Source: Parietichytrium sp. I65-24A (lineage: Eukaryota > Sar > Bigyra > Thraustochytrida > Thraustochytriidae). Taken from it: 64,000 nucleotides of DNA. The stretch's first letter is position 1; every line of letters begins with the position of its first letter. Below, in pieces: positions 41,865 through 51,972 of this stretch. The stretch lies in NCBI GenBank assembly GCA_012862575.1, contig BLSF01000110.1, positions 1 to 64,000 on the forward strand. The letters are read 5' to 3'. The translations under genes were made by a program, and so were the position numbers. The notes beneath the pieces are model-generated. The model made no database searches and was not told where the DNA came from. It saw only the letters and a program-made list of their open reading frames with translations.

Positions 41865-42701
41865 TATTAACTGTAAATTAACGCAGCGAGAGTTTAGAGT
41901 TTAGCGCTCAAAATGGATGCAATGATTGGAAACTAAGGAACAACTTTTTTGTTTCCTTCAATATATCAAGACGACCCCATGGCCGGAAGTGCGTGCTTGC
42001 AAGGAGAAGGCGGCTGGATGTTTGCGGCCTTTCGTGTTTTAAAATACCAGATGCTGAGCTCCATCCGAGCCACGTTTGCAATTTGAACCTGCACGGCTCC
42101 TAGGAGGTCGATGTCCAAACTGCATGGTGCCTAGACGTCAGATAATTCTGATTACTGTAATAGTACTTCACTGTTCATGTTCATTGAATTTCAGAATCAG
42201 AACACAAGACAGAGCTCAGCGTTGGAAACGTCTCAAGAGCCATGCCATCTCGTCCGTTGACGTTGCCCATCCTCACTTTCGTATAAAATAAAATGCCTTC
42301 ATTATCCAATTTTCATCCTGTCGAATGACTTTCAGATTTCAGATTTCAGATGGCGAGTTGTGCGAGTTGGTTCACTCACCGTCAATTCCTAGTCAACCAG
42401 CCTCGTATAGTTCCACACCCGCGTTCTATTCTGTTCCCCGCTGCTCCTCAGGTTCTCCTCACGCTACTTCGCAGACAGACAAACATTCGCGCCTCTCCTT
42501 CACAAAATCAAATAAAAGACAAGCTACCCGTACGCGTTCGTACCACGTACGTAGTGTAGTACGTACACGTACGCGCGGAAACACACACACACACACATAC
42601 GGCGTGCATCAATACCTGCGCGTATCTACACATACATACATACATACATAAAGACATACACACGTATATTGGCGGCGGGTTGTGAAGAGAGGCAGGATAA
42701 G
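41865..42701. other. Divergent intergenic region with CA/CATA repeats
   Basis: Contains the catgttcattga 12-mer (42176-42187), an acgtacg-rich segment (42540-42575), a CA run (42582-42597) and a CATA run (42630-42652) just upstream of the hydrolase ATG. Confidence 0.6.
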
Positions 42702-44138
42702 ATGCTGGAGAGAGTGCTGGCGGTGGGCGCTGTGGTGGGCGGGTCGTGGTTGGCATGGTCGCGAATTCTGAGCACGTTGTTTCTGCCATCCAGCGTGGTG
42801 TACTTGATGAGACAAGAGGAGCTGGAAGCCGAGCGCACGGAGTTTCTCAAGAGCCACAAGAACGCGAAGCGAGTCAAGATTGAAGTCAGGAGCTCGGCAG
42901 CAGCAGCAGGGGTTTTGAATAATTTGTGGAACAAAGTGCGGCCGGGGGCAAGGGCGAAGGCGAAGGGAAATGCGAGCGCAGGTGCAGAGGAAGCGCAAGG
43001 CGCAGGGAGCGAAACGATTTTGGGAGTGTTGGATGGAGTGGAGCTGATCCACCCCCATCAGGCTCAGGCCGCGTCGAAGTCTAGGTCCAAGTATCTCGTG
43101 CACATGAATGCGAACGGGGTGTGTTACGAAGAGAAGCTGGCGTCGCTGAAGGAGTTGCAAAAGGTGCTGGATGCCAAGGGGTGGCAGTGCAACATGCTGG
43201 CGTTCAATTACCGGGGCGTCGGACACAGCTCGGGCAGCGTTCTCAGCGGCGATGATTTGGTTCAAGATGCGTGTGCGGCCATCAAGTGGCTTGTTGAGCA
43301 CCGCGGCGTGCAACGCTCGGACGTGCTCATTCACGGCCACTCCATAGGCGGGGCTGCAGCAGTGCTGGCGTGCGCTGCGCTTGTAAAAGACTCGGAGCTA
43401 GACCAGCCGCACCCATTCATCATTGCGGACCGTACGTTTTCTGACCTCGAAATCGTGGTAAAGGACAAGCTTGGAGGCGCGTTCAACATGGGGCCGATAG
43501 GCGCAATTATTTTTGCCAACCTTTCACTCTTTGTGTGGAGCGTGTTGTATCTTGTGGGCATTTCTCCCGAGCCTGTCGCGGGCTTGTCTGCGATCGCCGG
43601 TGTAGTGTCCGCCCTGGTCGTCAATGCCGTGTTCGAAGACAACTTTGGCAAGCCGTGGCCAGCCGGGAAGCAGATTGAGAGAATGAGAAAGGGGATCTCA
43701 AAAACAGCGACATTGACCGCTCTTCGCGGTCTGCGCGTGCTGCCAGTTTTTGCATTGCTCACCTATCTCTTCTCCATCTCTTCACCCTTGATTAGCTACA
43801 CGACGCTTTCGATCATCTTGGGTTTCATTGTGGGGTCCGCCGGATACTTGAATCGCGTCGCATTAGTTCTTGTTGGCTTCATCGGCTGGAAGATGCAGCT
43901 TGGTTCTGCTTGGAAATCATTGCAAGCAGGCCGGAAAACAATCACCTACCATCCGGAGGACGAAATGATCCCCCAGAATGCGTCTCTAGCGCAACACTAC
44001 GACTCGACTGCATTTGACGATCAAGTCATCACTCTGAAGATGAAAACCGGTGCACACATGAGCGACCTATTTTCCGGCCACATGGAGACAACCGCGGTGC
44101 TTGCCCGAATCGCAGCATTTTTTCAGCTTCATCAATGA
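42702..44138 (+). CDS. Membrane-embedded alpha/beta hydrolase with transmembrane lid
   Basis: 478 residues from the ATG at 42702. An N-terminal hydrophobic anchor lies at residues about 3-40. A serine-hydrolase core follows: FNYRGVGHSSG strand-turn and the nucleophile elbow GHSIGG with Ser214. A block of several hydrophobic helices at about 255-395 then interrupts the core. Afterwards HPEDEMIP supplies a candidate acid (Asp420) and TGAHMSD a candidate His (452). The core therefore appears split by a membrane domain. The fold supports esterase, lipase or protease-like chemistry on a membrane or lumenal substrate; the substrate is unknown. It resembles ABHD-type hydrolases only in general motifs. 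Confidence 0.8.
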   Translation: MLERVLAVGAVVGGSWLAWSRILSTLFLPSSVVYLMRQEELEAERTEFLKSHKNAKRVKIEVRSSAAAAGVLNNLWNKVRPGARAKAKGNASAGAEEAQGAGSETILGVLDGVELIHPHQAQAASKSRSKYLVHMNANGVCYEEKLASLKELQKVLDAKGWQCNMLAFNYRGVGHSSGSVLSGDDLVQDACAAIKWLVEHRGVQRSDVLIHGHSIGGAAAVLACAALVKDSELDQPHPFIIADRTFSDLEIVVKDKLGGAFNMGPIGAIIFANLSLFVWSVLYLVGISPEPVAGLSAIAGVVSALVVNAVFEDNFGKPWPAGKQIERMRKGISKTATLTALRGLRVLPVFALLTYLFSISSPLISYTTLSIILGFIVGSAGYLNRVALVLVGFIGWKMQLGSAWKSLQAGRKTITYHPEDEMIPQNASLAQHYDSTAFDDQVITLKMKTGAHMSDLFSGHMETTAVLARIAAFFQLHQ

Positions 44139-44770
44139 GAAATTTATGCATGCCCTTGTCCACCGAGGGCATCCCAGAGATTGTTTTCAAGACCTCCTCA
44201 ACAAATGTGTTCTCTGTAATCTTGTCCGTTCTTCCAGCACCGCGCAATTTCTTCCCCAGCCTCACAGTCGCTTTTTACCCCAACTTGATGCGAACCAAGG
44301 ACTAGGCGCTTGATGGTGTTTTCTTGCTTTCCACGACGTATCCTAAATAAATAATTCAATTCGTTTTAGCTTTGAGTTGAAGGTTCGGCGCCGCTACAAA
44401 ATTTCATCATGAAGGTCACTCAGACAATCAGAGACATCGGAGTCCATCCAGGGATTGGGGGCAAATCTCCATCCGTGATTGACTGTGAAAGAGAATTCCA
44501 TCCATGCATGCCCAATGAATCAATAGAATGCATGTGTAGTGGTGGTGTGTGTATTTGTTTGTTGTATATGCCCAACAGCAAAAAACAAACGATGCCCATG
44601 TGCTGTGAACGAATGCCGAGAGAAAAACACCAGCATAAAGCTCGCCTTTTGCGGTCCTACTTTAGATAGCAGACTACTATAAATCACACTAGCTAGGTTA
44701 AATCTTGAGACAGAAGAGACGGACAAAAGTTCGCCAAAGGGACAACCTCGCGGTCCTCGCTCGCGGGGCA
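44139..44770. other. Intergenic, tandem plus-strand genes
   Basis: 632 bases. Contains attgactgtgaa at 44478-44489. A short minus-strand frame overlapping the hydrolase 3' end (44029-44265) is not supported. Confidence 0.5.
44346..44351 (+). terminator. Candidate polyadenylation signal for the hydrolase gene
   Basis: AATAAA about 208 bases after the stop at 44138, followed by a second overlapping AATAA. Confidence 0.3.
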
Positions 44771-47551
44771 ATGAGTTCCCCAGCAGAGAAGCGTAAGCAG
44801 CAGCGTAAGAAGGCGCGGCGCGAATTGCGTTCCGCAGAGGCAGGCTCGCCCCCGGCGTCCCCGTCGTCCCCGTCGTCCCTCGCGCGGGACCTGCTCTCCG
44901 CGGAACGCATTTCCGCGGAGGATGGCAAGGCGGCGGACGGGTCGGCTGGGCGCGTTGAGCGCGGCGCGCTAGCGCTGCGGCTAGTGCCAGCCGCAGCGGC
45001 CACTAAGCGCGAGAGAGCGTTCCGCAACCGCGCGATGCTCGCGCCGTCCGCCATGCGCGCGATTCGCGTCTCGCAGGGGGCCTTGGTGACGGTGACTGTG
45101 ACGGTGCAGCACAAAGGCAAACTGCGTATGATCGCGTCCGCGTGGGCGCTCGAATCGCTCGCGCCAGACCAGGTCCAGCTGAGCAAATCGCTGCTCGCGC
45201 AGCTGGATGCTGACGCAAGCGGCGTCAGCGTGGCGCCCTTCGCGCCAGGACCCGACGCGGAGAACCGGGACGAGAACCGGGAACCGGCGCTGCCAAAGTG
45301 CTCGAGCGCAACGGCGCGCATTGAGGGGTTCGATGTGTGGAGCCGCGCGGCTGTAAAGGCTGCGCTGCGGTCGGAACGTGGGGTGAAGTACGTGTCGGCA
45401 ATGATTCGCGCGCAGGAGATTCTCGCGGCGGGAACGGATTTGGGGCTCTTGTTGAATGGGTATTATTGCATCGCGCATGTGACGCACGTCGACACATCGG
45501 GAATGGGGAATGCTGGCTTTCCGGCGCATGACATTCGCCTCGACATCAGCGCCTTGCCCAACGCAACGGATTCCGCAGATTCTGCGAAACCCCATGCTGT
45601 CGAGAATTCCACCAATAACGAAGCAGTGTGCACAGCTTCTGCCGGAACCGTCGCAGAAAGTGCTTCGGACGCGTTTGACATGCGGGATCTAAATAATGCA
45701 CTGCCCGACTCCGATACTGACAACGCAAGCCTGGATCCCGATCGCCCGAGAACCCAGAACGTGGAAAATGGCAAGTGCACGGAAAGTAGGAATAGCGCGA
45801 GCAACGAGATGGCCTCACGTGCCGTGATTGGCAAGATGGTGGGTGGACTGCACAAGCAATTAGGCGTCCTTGAGCAGGTCCTGGCACCGGCATTGCACCC
45901 GGAGCTGGGCGGAAACCGGCCCCGCAGAACTGTGGCGCGAGGTGTGTTACTGCACGGCCCTCCAGGAACTGGCAAAACGGCAACTGTGCGGGCGCTCGGC
46001 AAGGCGTTCGGGGCGACAGTGCTGGTAATCAATGGAGCGGAGGTCGTGAGCGCTCTGGTAGGCCGCGCGGAGGAGAAGCTGCGCGAAACGTTCCGCACGG
46101 CCGCGAAGAGCGAACCGGCAATCATCTTTTTGGACGAGCTGGACAGCCTGGCGCCTTCGCGAGGCGCTTCTGACAATGACCATACGCACGTCCGCATTGT
46201 GGCCACTCTGTTGCAGGAAATGGACCGTCTACACGAGGATAGCGGGAACGCTGTGCAGCGCGATTCGCTGCCCTTGGACTTTGACAAACATGGTACTACC
46301 GAGAAAGGGCCTCGCCGCATCGTCGTTCTGGGCGCGACCAATAGGGTCCACGCCATTGACATGGCGCTGCGGCGCCCCGGGCGCTTTGACCGAGAGGTAG
46401 AATTCCCCGTGCCTAGCGATCTGGAGCGCATCGAGATCTTGCGCGTGCACCTCCAGGGCTTACCGCACGGGCTGTCCGAGGAGCAGCAGACCCGTCTCGG
46501 CCGCGATCTTTTCGGGTTCGTAGGCGCCGACATCCTCGCACTCTGCAGAGAGGCCGGCTGGCGGGCAATGCGCCGCGCACTCAAAGAAGAGGAGGATCGC
46601 ACGGATGGGTCAGTGGGGTGCTCCAGAGACGCGGCTCGTGCTGTGAATGCAGTGGCGACCATGGACGACTTTGTGGCGGTGCGAGCGGTTGTGCGGCCCA
46701 GCGCTCTGCGAGAGCTCGCAGTGGAGGTGCCATCGGTTCGTTGGGACGACGTCGGTGGGCAGGTCTTCATAAAGCAGCAACTGAAAGAAGCTGTGGAGTG
46801 GCCGCTACAGCACCCGGAAGCATTCGAGCGGATGGGCATTCGCCCCCCGCAGGGTGTGCTGCTTTACGGTCCGCCAGGGTGCAGCAAGACGTTGCTCGCA
46901 AAAGCTATTGCGACAGAGGGCAAAATGAATTTTATCGCGATTAAGGGACCTGAGTTGTTTAGCAAGTGGGTGGGGGAGTCTGAGCGGGCTATCCACGAGC
47001 TTTTTAAGAAGGCTAGAATGACGGAACCAACGGTAATCTTTTTCGACGAGATAGATGCCCTCGCGTCTGCCAGGTCCAGTGGGGAAGGCGGAGATGGCGG
47101 TTCCGGAGTTGCTGACCGCGTACTGAGCCAACTGTTGCTTGAGATGGACGGTCTGGAGGATCGCAAGCGAGTCATCGTCGTGGCCGCCACTAATCGCCCA
47201 GACATCCTCGATCCTGCCCTAATTCGCCCGGGCCGCCTGGATCGTATGATTTATGTGCCCCCGCCCGACCAACCCGCGAGAAGAGAGATATTGCAAATAC
47301 ACAGTAAAGGGATGCCTCTTGGACCCGATGTGGACCTCGGCTCGCTGGCAGCAGACCCCACGGATGGCTTTTCAGGAGCGGAGATTGCTGCCCTTTGTCG
47401 TGAAGCGGCTATGTTTGCTCTCCAGGAGAATATGGAAACTGCTCATCTCGAGATGCGGCACTTTACTCATGCGGTGTCGTCGACCCGAAAGCAGATCACC
47501 CCGGAAATGCTGGCCTTTTATGCTTCTTTCAGCCGGAGCGGGGAGGCTTGA
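44771..47551 (+). CDS. Afg2/SPATA5-like double AAA+ ATPase
   Basis: 926 residues from the ATG at 44771, intronless. A basic, low-complexity N-terminus is followed by an N-domain and two AAA modules. D1: Walker A GPPGTGKT at about 396, Walker B IIFLDELDSLAPSR at about 451, arginine-finger region RRPGRFDREVEFP. D2: Walker A GPPGCSKT at about 700, Walker B IFFDEIDALASAR at about 755, IRPGRLDRMIYVP. The CSK form of the D2 Walker A and the RMIYVPPPD stretch are typical of Afg2/Drg1/SPATA5 rather than Cdc48/p97, where it is GCGKT. Afg2 releases Rlp24 from cytoplasmic pre-60S particles. Both Walker B glutamates are present, so both rings should hydrolyse ATP. The D1 segment holds an unusually Asp/Asn-rich linker at about 275-345. 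Confidence 0.9.
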   Translation: MSSPAEKRKQQRKKARRELRSAEAGSPPASPSSPSSLARDLLSAERISAEDGKAADGSAGRVERGALALRLVPAAAATKRERAFRNRAMLAPSAMRAIRVSQGALVTVTVTVQHKGKLRMIASAWALESLAPDQVQLSKSLLAQLDADASGVSVAPFAPGPDAENRDENREPALPKCSSATARIEGFDVWSRAAVKAALRSERGVKYVSAMIRAQEILAAGTDLGLLLNGYYCIAHVTHVDTSGMGNAGFPAHDIRLDISALPNATDSADSAKPHAVENSTNNEAVCTASAGTVAESASDAFDMRDLNNALPDSDTDNASLDPDRPRTQNVENGKCTESRNSASNEMASRAVIGKMVGGLHKQLGVLEQVLAPALHPELGGNRPRRTVARGVLLHGPPGTGKTATVRALGKAFGATVLVINGAEVVSALVGRAEEKLRETFRTAAKSEPAIIFLDELDSLAPSRGASDNDHTHVRIVATLLQEMDRLHEDSGNAVQRDSLPLDFDKHGTTEKGPRRIVVLGATNRVHAIDMALRRPGRFDREVEFPVPSDLERIEILRVHLQGLPHGLSEEQQTRLGRDLFGFVGADILALCREAGWRAMRRALKEEEDRTDGSVGCSRDAARAVNAVATMDDFVAVRAVVRPSALRELAVEVPSVRWDDVGGQVFIKQQLKEAVEWPLQHPEAFERMGIRPPQGVLLYGPPGCSKTLLAKAIATEGKMNFIAIKGPELFSKWVGESERAIHELFKKARMTEPTVIFFDEIDALASARSSGEGGDGGSGVADRVLSQLLLEMDGLEDRKRVIVVAATNRPDILDPALIRPGRLDRMIYVPPPDQPARREILQIHSKGMPLGPDVDLGSLAADPTDGFSGAEIAALCREAAMFALQENMETAHLEMRHFTHAVSSTRKQITPEMLAFYASFSRSGEA

Positions 47552-47852
47552 CGCACAACTTGTTAGATACATTACTTGCAAAGTGCCTATTAGTGAATAG
47601 TATTGGCGCGCTCTGCACTCTTCTAGATGCAATTTCATTCAAATCTGTCCTATTTTTTTTTTTTTTCATTCGCGAAGGTGTCCGACAATGAATGAATGCA
47701 AAGCCCATGTGAGAACGCGCTTTCATCAGGTCTCGAAAGGAGGGGCAAGCTAGGAGAGCCTACACGTTCAGTCTTTGTGAAAGAGTATTTAAAAATTTAA
47801 ATTGAATGAAAAGAACACAATGGTAATTTTGTAAGAACACTATAAATATGCG
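47552..47852. other. Convergent intergenic region
   Basis: 301 bases between converging Afg2-like and ENT genes; contains a poly-T run at about 47653-47667. No gene. Confidence 0.6.
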
Positions 47853-49384
47853 TCAAGGAACCGTCGTAGGTGATGTCGAGTTCTTGATTGTGGCAAGTGG
47901 AACAAGAACATTTGAGAGCAAGCCTCCGGTGGCTAGTCCAGCGTTCAAGCACAAGCTCATCAATGTTGTTGACCACAATCGGCACCCTTGGATCATAGCT
48001 AGCGTGGCCAAATGGCCATTCGTCACGCCAAGGGCCAATGAAAAGAGAAGAGGCCACAAGTCCGCGTTGAATAAAACGGGCAGCCGAGGGTCGCTTATGT
48101 TACAAGAAGCAAAGAGTGGAATCCATGCAAACCTAAGAGCGGCGTACAGCATCATCGGCCTATGCGATCGCAACGGGAGAAGCATGGCTCCTGCTCGCCC
48201 GATAAGATCCCCGCTGGTGTACATTAAGACCATCAGTGACTGGAAAAAGCCTTTGGACAGCCAGGAGGGCTCTACGAGGGCAGTGAGACCAGGAAACACC
48301 GAGAGGGTGAGCGTAAAACAAAGCCAGACCACGGCGCCGAACATCCGACGCGAAGGCTCCCGGTCGTTTGTGGAGTATTCTGTTGACCGCTCCAGAGCGG
48401 CTTCGCCGCTTGGTGGCGAGTCCAGAGGCACATCTTGCAGTTCAATTTCTACCTGCGAGCTGTCGCTAGTCGCATCGTCTGGAAGGAGCTCACGGTCCTC
48501 CACCCTAGCACTTTGGTACTCATTCTTTTTGGAATCCAGAGAGTATACTGACACAAAGTAAACGTTTGCAGTGGCGACAACGGCCGTGGCGAGGACAAAG
48601 TAAGCGCAAATAACTTCCTTCGCGTCTTGAGGCGAGAACCACGACCCTGTGAAGAGTGCGAGAAGGGAGGACACCACGCCTGCAACCGCCTGACCGGACA
48701 TCACAGATTGTGTGCACGCGTCACTCCCGTCTGGCAATGAGCTCGTGAATCTAAAAGTGGCGTCTTGCAAGCTCGCAGCCGCACAACCTAATAGAACAAG
48801 CCCAATAGCAAAAGTGGCGAACAGCCAAACCGGTTCATGGAACCCAAAGAAGGTCCCCAGCGCCACCCCTACGAGAACCAAGCAGGTCACCCAGCAGGAA
48901 TACCGTATCTTGAGTAGCCCCGAGATGAACGAGATCCTGGCCCCAGCGAAGGTCAGCATCAGCAAGAACAGAAACGCCGATCCCAAGTAGCAAGCCGCGA
49001 AAGAGCTCGCATAAACCTTCTCAAACCGCGTCTCTTGAAAGCCCAGGTCCAAGTACCCCACGATGTTCATGTACCCATTCCTAATTCAAAGCCATCAGAC
49101 CAAAAAAGAACACCCAACTGCGCCATTAGAACCGACGCTCGAAATATTCAATCAAACACGAGTCTTTCGATCAAGTCAACAACTCTCTGCACATCTCTGC
49201 ACGCTCAGAGTACCATTGGCTCCACGCCGTCTGGGCCCAGACACATGAATCAACTCATTTACTCATTAACGAATCAAAGAATCAACTCATCAACTTACCA
49301 CGGAAAAAGCATTGCCACGCCGAGGCCTAGCAGCGACCTTTGTAGCGAAGTCCGCGAGGCCTCGCCCGGCCCGCTTCGCGCCAT
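47853..49384 (-). CDS. Equilibrative nucleoside transporter (ENT/SLC29-like), two exons
   Basis: Exon 1 is 49384-49299 (ATG at 49384) and exon 2 is 49080-47853. The 218-nt intron starts GTAAGT and ends AATTAG, and splits a Trp codon (TG/G). Splicing creates LLGLGVAMLFPWNGYM, the PWN signature of ENT helix 1, which neither exon carries alone. The protein has 437 residues and about 11 helices. SGQAVAGVVSSLLAL and GVTNGHLATLAMIQG match ENT helices 5 and 9-10, and a hydrophilic loop lies between helices 6 and 7. ENTs exchange nucleosides or nucleobases across plasma or organelle membranes. A thymidine kinase lies 6 kb away, but no shared regulation is shown. Confidence 0.92.
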
Positions 49385-49437
49385 AGTTGCCCGAACGGTT
49401 AAGTCTCTCAAGAGAAGCGCTAGCACACCCTCCTATC

Positions 49438-49459
49438 TCTCTCTCTTTCTCTCTCTCAC

Positions 49460-49492
<33 letters not shown>

Positions 49493-49555
49493 GTATGTAT
49501 CTATTCCTACTTCCCCCTCTCTCTCTATATATATATATATATTTATTTCTCTCTC
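49438..49555. repeat. CT, CA and TA microsatellites
   Basis: Successive (CT)n, (CA)n, (CT)n and (TA)n tracts upstream of the ENT gene. Confidence 0.9.
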
Positions 49556-49980
49556 TCGAAGTGTCCTCGCTCGAATCAGGACGTTCCCAGATCGTTCTCA
49601 GAACGCGATCGAACCAACTCTTTCTCTCCCCCTCTCTTCCTTCACCTACAGCCGCTAGTGGTCTCATAGCCCAAACACCAATGTATTGGGTAGGTATACC
49701 GCTAGCATTCCCCCGGTACCAAGACACTACCAAACCAACTAGTCTATTAGCACTCCATTAAAACATTCAATAGCATAATCCGGACTACCCGCAACAGTAG
49801 GAAACCGCCTAATTTAAGAGAGACACGGTAGACGACACATAGCGGATCCTATAGGAAGCGCGGCAAAGGAACCGATGAGCCATTAGAATAAACTGTAGCA
49901 CATGTAGAGCACGAGAACCAATGAAAGAAAGAACTGATTTCGAACAAACAAACCAAAACAACGAAAAGCCAAAGTGCAAA

Positions 49981-49983
49981 GAG

Positions 49984-50015
<32 letters not shown>
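49981..50015. repeat. (GA)n microsatellite
   Basis: About 14 GA units. Confidence 0.95.
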
Positions 50016-50019
<4 letters not shown>

Positions 50020-50157
50020 AACCCATCGGAAGCGAGGACCAGAGCCGTCGGAGCAGCCGCAGAGGAGACAGGTGGTAGCCGCCAGACTAGCGCCAACGCT
50101 AAGCGCCGGCAGTCACAGCGGGATCTTGGTGCGAACGGAACCCTCCAGTGATCACCT

Positions 50158-50253
50158 CATCCATCCATCCATCCATCCATCCATCCATCCGTCCGTCCAG
50201 CCATATTTACACATATACATCCATTCATCCATTCATCCATTCATTCATCCATC
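50158..50253. repeat. (CATC)n tetranucleotide repeats
   Basis: Two arrays of CATC/CATT units about 140 bases upstream of the translin-TRAX fusion gene. Confidence 0.9.
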
Positions 50254-50392
50254 GACCATTTGGTCGCTGATTGCGAGTCTTCAGAGACGCTGGCCACGCG
50301 AACTTTGGCGACAGCAGCACACGTAAGTAAGTGAATAAGTAAGCCACCAAGTCAGCAAGTAACCAAGTCAGCAGGTAACCAAGTCAGGAGAA

Positions 50393-51802
50393 ATGTCGGG
50401 CGAAGATGCGGGGCAGCATGCAGGCGAGCCGGAGGTGAAGCGGCGCAAAGTTGCAGAGAGCAGGATTGTGCCGAGCGCGCCACGGCCGTTCCTGCAGTCC
50501 AGGAGCTCGGAGGAGTTTGAGGGCGGCATGAAGACGGTGATGGAGTTTCTGTCTTCCGAGGCAGAGCTGAATGACAAGTGGCAAAAGCCGTGCAGGGATC
50601 TGCGCACTGCGGCGGAAGGCGCGATCAGAAAGCTGCTGGACGGCGGCGTCGCGGACGTGGAGAGGTGCAGGACGCTGATGAAGGAGTTCCTCGCCGCGTT
50701 GGCACCTGCCCCGGATTGGATGAGGTCGACTGGGTTTGCGTCCAGCACGATTTCGGCGTACGTTGGCGTGGAATGCCTGAGCTGCTTCCTGAAGAATGGC
50801 TCGCTTCTCAAGAAGGCGGACCCGGTCTTTGGCGATGCCCTGTCTGTGGCGGAGTACATGCTCGGCGTCATTCGCTTCGCAGATGACCTGGAAGAGTACG
50901 CGATTGGGAGGGCGATGTGGAAGGACATCCAGTCTGTGATGCTCTGTAGGCAGCTGATGAACTGCTTGATCAAGCGCTTTATGCAGTTCAATTTCAAAAA
51001 CGGGATCCTCAGGGTAAAGTACGATACGCTCAAGTACCGCGTGAGGAAGCTGGAAAACTTGGTGTATGAGCTCTCCATGATTCACGCGGAGGCAGACCTC
51101 GCCGCAGCGCACCAGGGAGACGAGGCAAATGACGAGGAATACCTCGTGGATGGCCCTGAGTTTGCAGCCATGGCTGAGCAGATGGACAAACAGAACCAGG
51201 ACCGCGACTATGTCAAGACGGCCTCACAGGAGCCACTCAAGTGCAGCAAAAACGCCATTTTCGCGCTTCATCGTGGCAGCATGAAAGACGGGCGTGAGCT
51301 TCTGGCGAAGGCATTGGCTTGCTGTCAGAAAATCGCAGAAACGTCGGAAATGTCCCGCTCGGATCTGCACAGTGGAATGTACAGCAACGCCTTGGAGGAG
51401 TTCGCAGAGGCAGCTATCTTTGAGCACTGGCTAGTCCATGGCGCACTGCTGCCTTACCAAACCATGCTCAAGGACGTGTACATCACAGAGAAAGACTACC
51501 TCGGCGGGCTTGTGGATTTCACTGGAGAGCTGGGTAGGTATGGAGTGGCGTGCGCCACTAAACGCGATCTGGAGAAGGTGAAGTTCGTGCTATCCAGCCT
51601 GATGGCAGTCAAGGAGTACGCAATCCAGTTGCAAGAGATCGTGGGGCGCAAGCTTACCAAGAAGTTGGAGGCAACGATCACCAACACTCGCAAGATGGAA
51701 AATGTTTTGTACGAGCTGATCCTCATCACACAGTCCAACCGGCGGGAAATGCAGTTGTCCAGCACGGAGGAAGAAGCTCGGAAACCAGATCAGCAGGAAT
51801 AA
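50393..51802 (+). CDS. Translin-TRAX fusion (single-chain C3PO-like protein)
   Basis: 469 residues from the ATG at 50393, one uninterrupted frame. Two homologous helical halves are visible. Residues about 45-230 follow translin: SVAEYMLGVIRFADDLEEYA and NFKNGILRVKYDTLKYRVRK match its C-terminal helices, and the acidic catalytic positions of TRAX are absent. Residues about 285-450 follow TRAX: NALEEFAEAAIF carries E336 and E339 in the ExxE arrangement, and DYLGGLVDFTGELGRYGVAC carries D375 and E379 in the DxxxE arrangement. These match the acidic active-site residues of human TRAX. The halves are joined by an acidic linker at about 232-282. Translin and TRAX normally are separate proteins forming the C3PO endoribonuclease that acts in RNAi and tRNA processing. 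A basic KRRK near residue 16 may be a nuclear signal. Confidence 0.85.
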   Translation: MSGEDAGQHAGEPEVKRRKVAESRIVPSAPRPFLQSRSSEEFEGGMKTVMEFLSSEAELNDKWQKPCRDLRTAAEGAIRKLLDGGVADVERCRTLMKEFLAALAPAPDWMRSTGFASSTISAYVGVECLSCFLKNGSLLKKADPVFGDALSVAEYMLGVIRFADDLEEYAIGRAMWKDIQSVMLCRQLMNCLIKRFMQFNFKNGILRVKYDTLKYRVRKLENLVYELSMIHAEADLAAAHQGDEANDEEYLVDGPEFAAMAEQMDKQNQDRDYVKTASQEPLKCSKNAIFALHRGSMKDGRELLAKALACCQKIAETSEMSRSDLHSGMYSNALEEFAEAAIFEHWLVHGALLPYQTMLKDVYITEKDYLGGLVDFTGELGRYGVACATKRDLEKVKFVLSSLMAVKEYAIQLQEIVGRKLTKKLEATITNTRKMENVLYELILITQSNRREMQLSSTEEEARKPDQQE

Positions 51803-51972
51803 ACCTCGTTCGTTTCTCCTAACGGAGTGAGAATTGGGAGAGTTCGGCCAGGTCGATCAAAGGACACCAAAGAACACCTTCAAACGATACGCGCGATTGA
51901 ACAGTCAGGGAATCATGTCGGTTCTCGCATATATTATTTTATAAAAAAAGTACACGGGCGCGTGTCAAAAGG

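Larger units (their letters stand above)
49385..50392. other. Divergent intergenic region, microsatellite-rich
   Basis: Contains CT/CA runs (49438-49492), CT/TA runs (49519-49555), a GA run (49981-50015) and CATC repeats (50158-50253). No gene supported. Confidence 0.6.

Noticed and set aside
44029-44265. Minus-strand frame overlapping the hydrolase 3' end
   Set aside because: Short, begins after a close upstream stop, no ATG start and overlaps a confident gene on the other strand.
45463-46839. 458-codon open frame on the minus strand
   Set aside because: It lies antisense to the Afg2-like AAA ATPase, whose frame has both complete AAA modules. The antisense product is Ser/Arg/Pro-rich with no domain.
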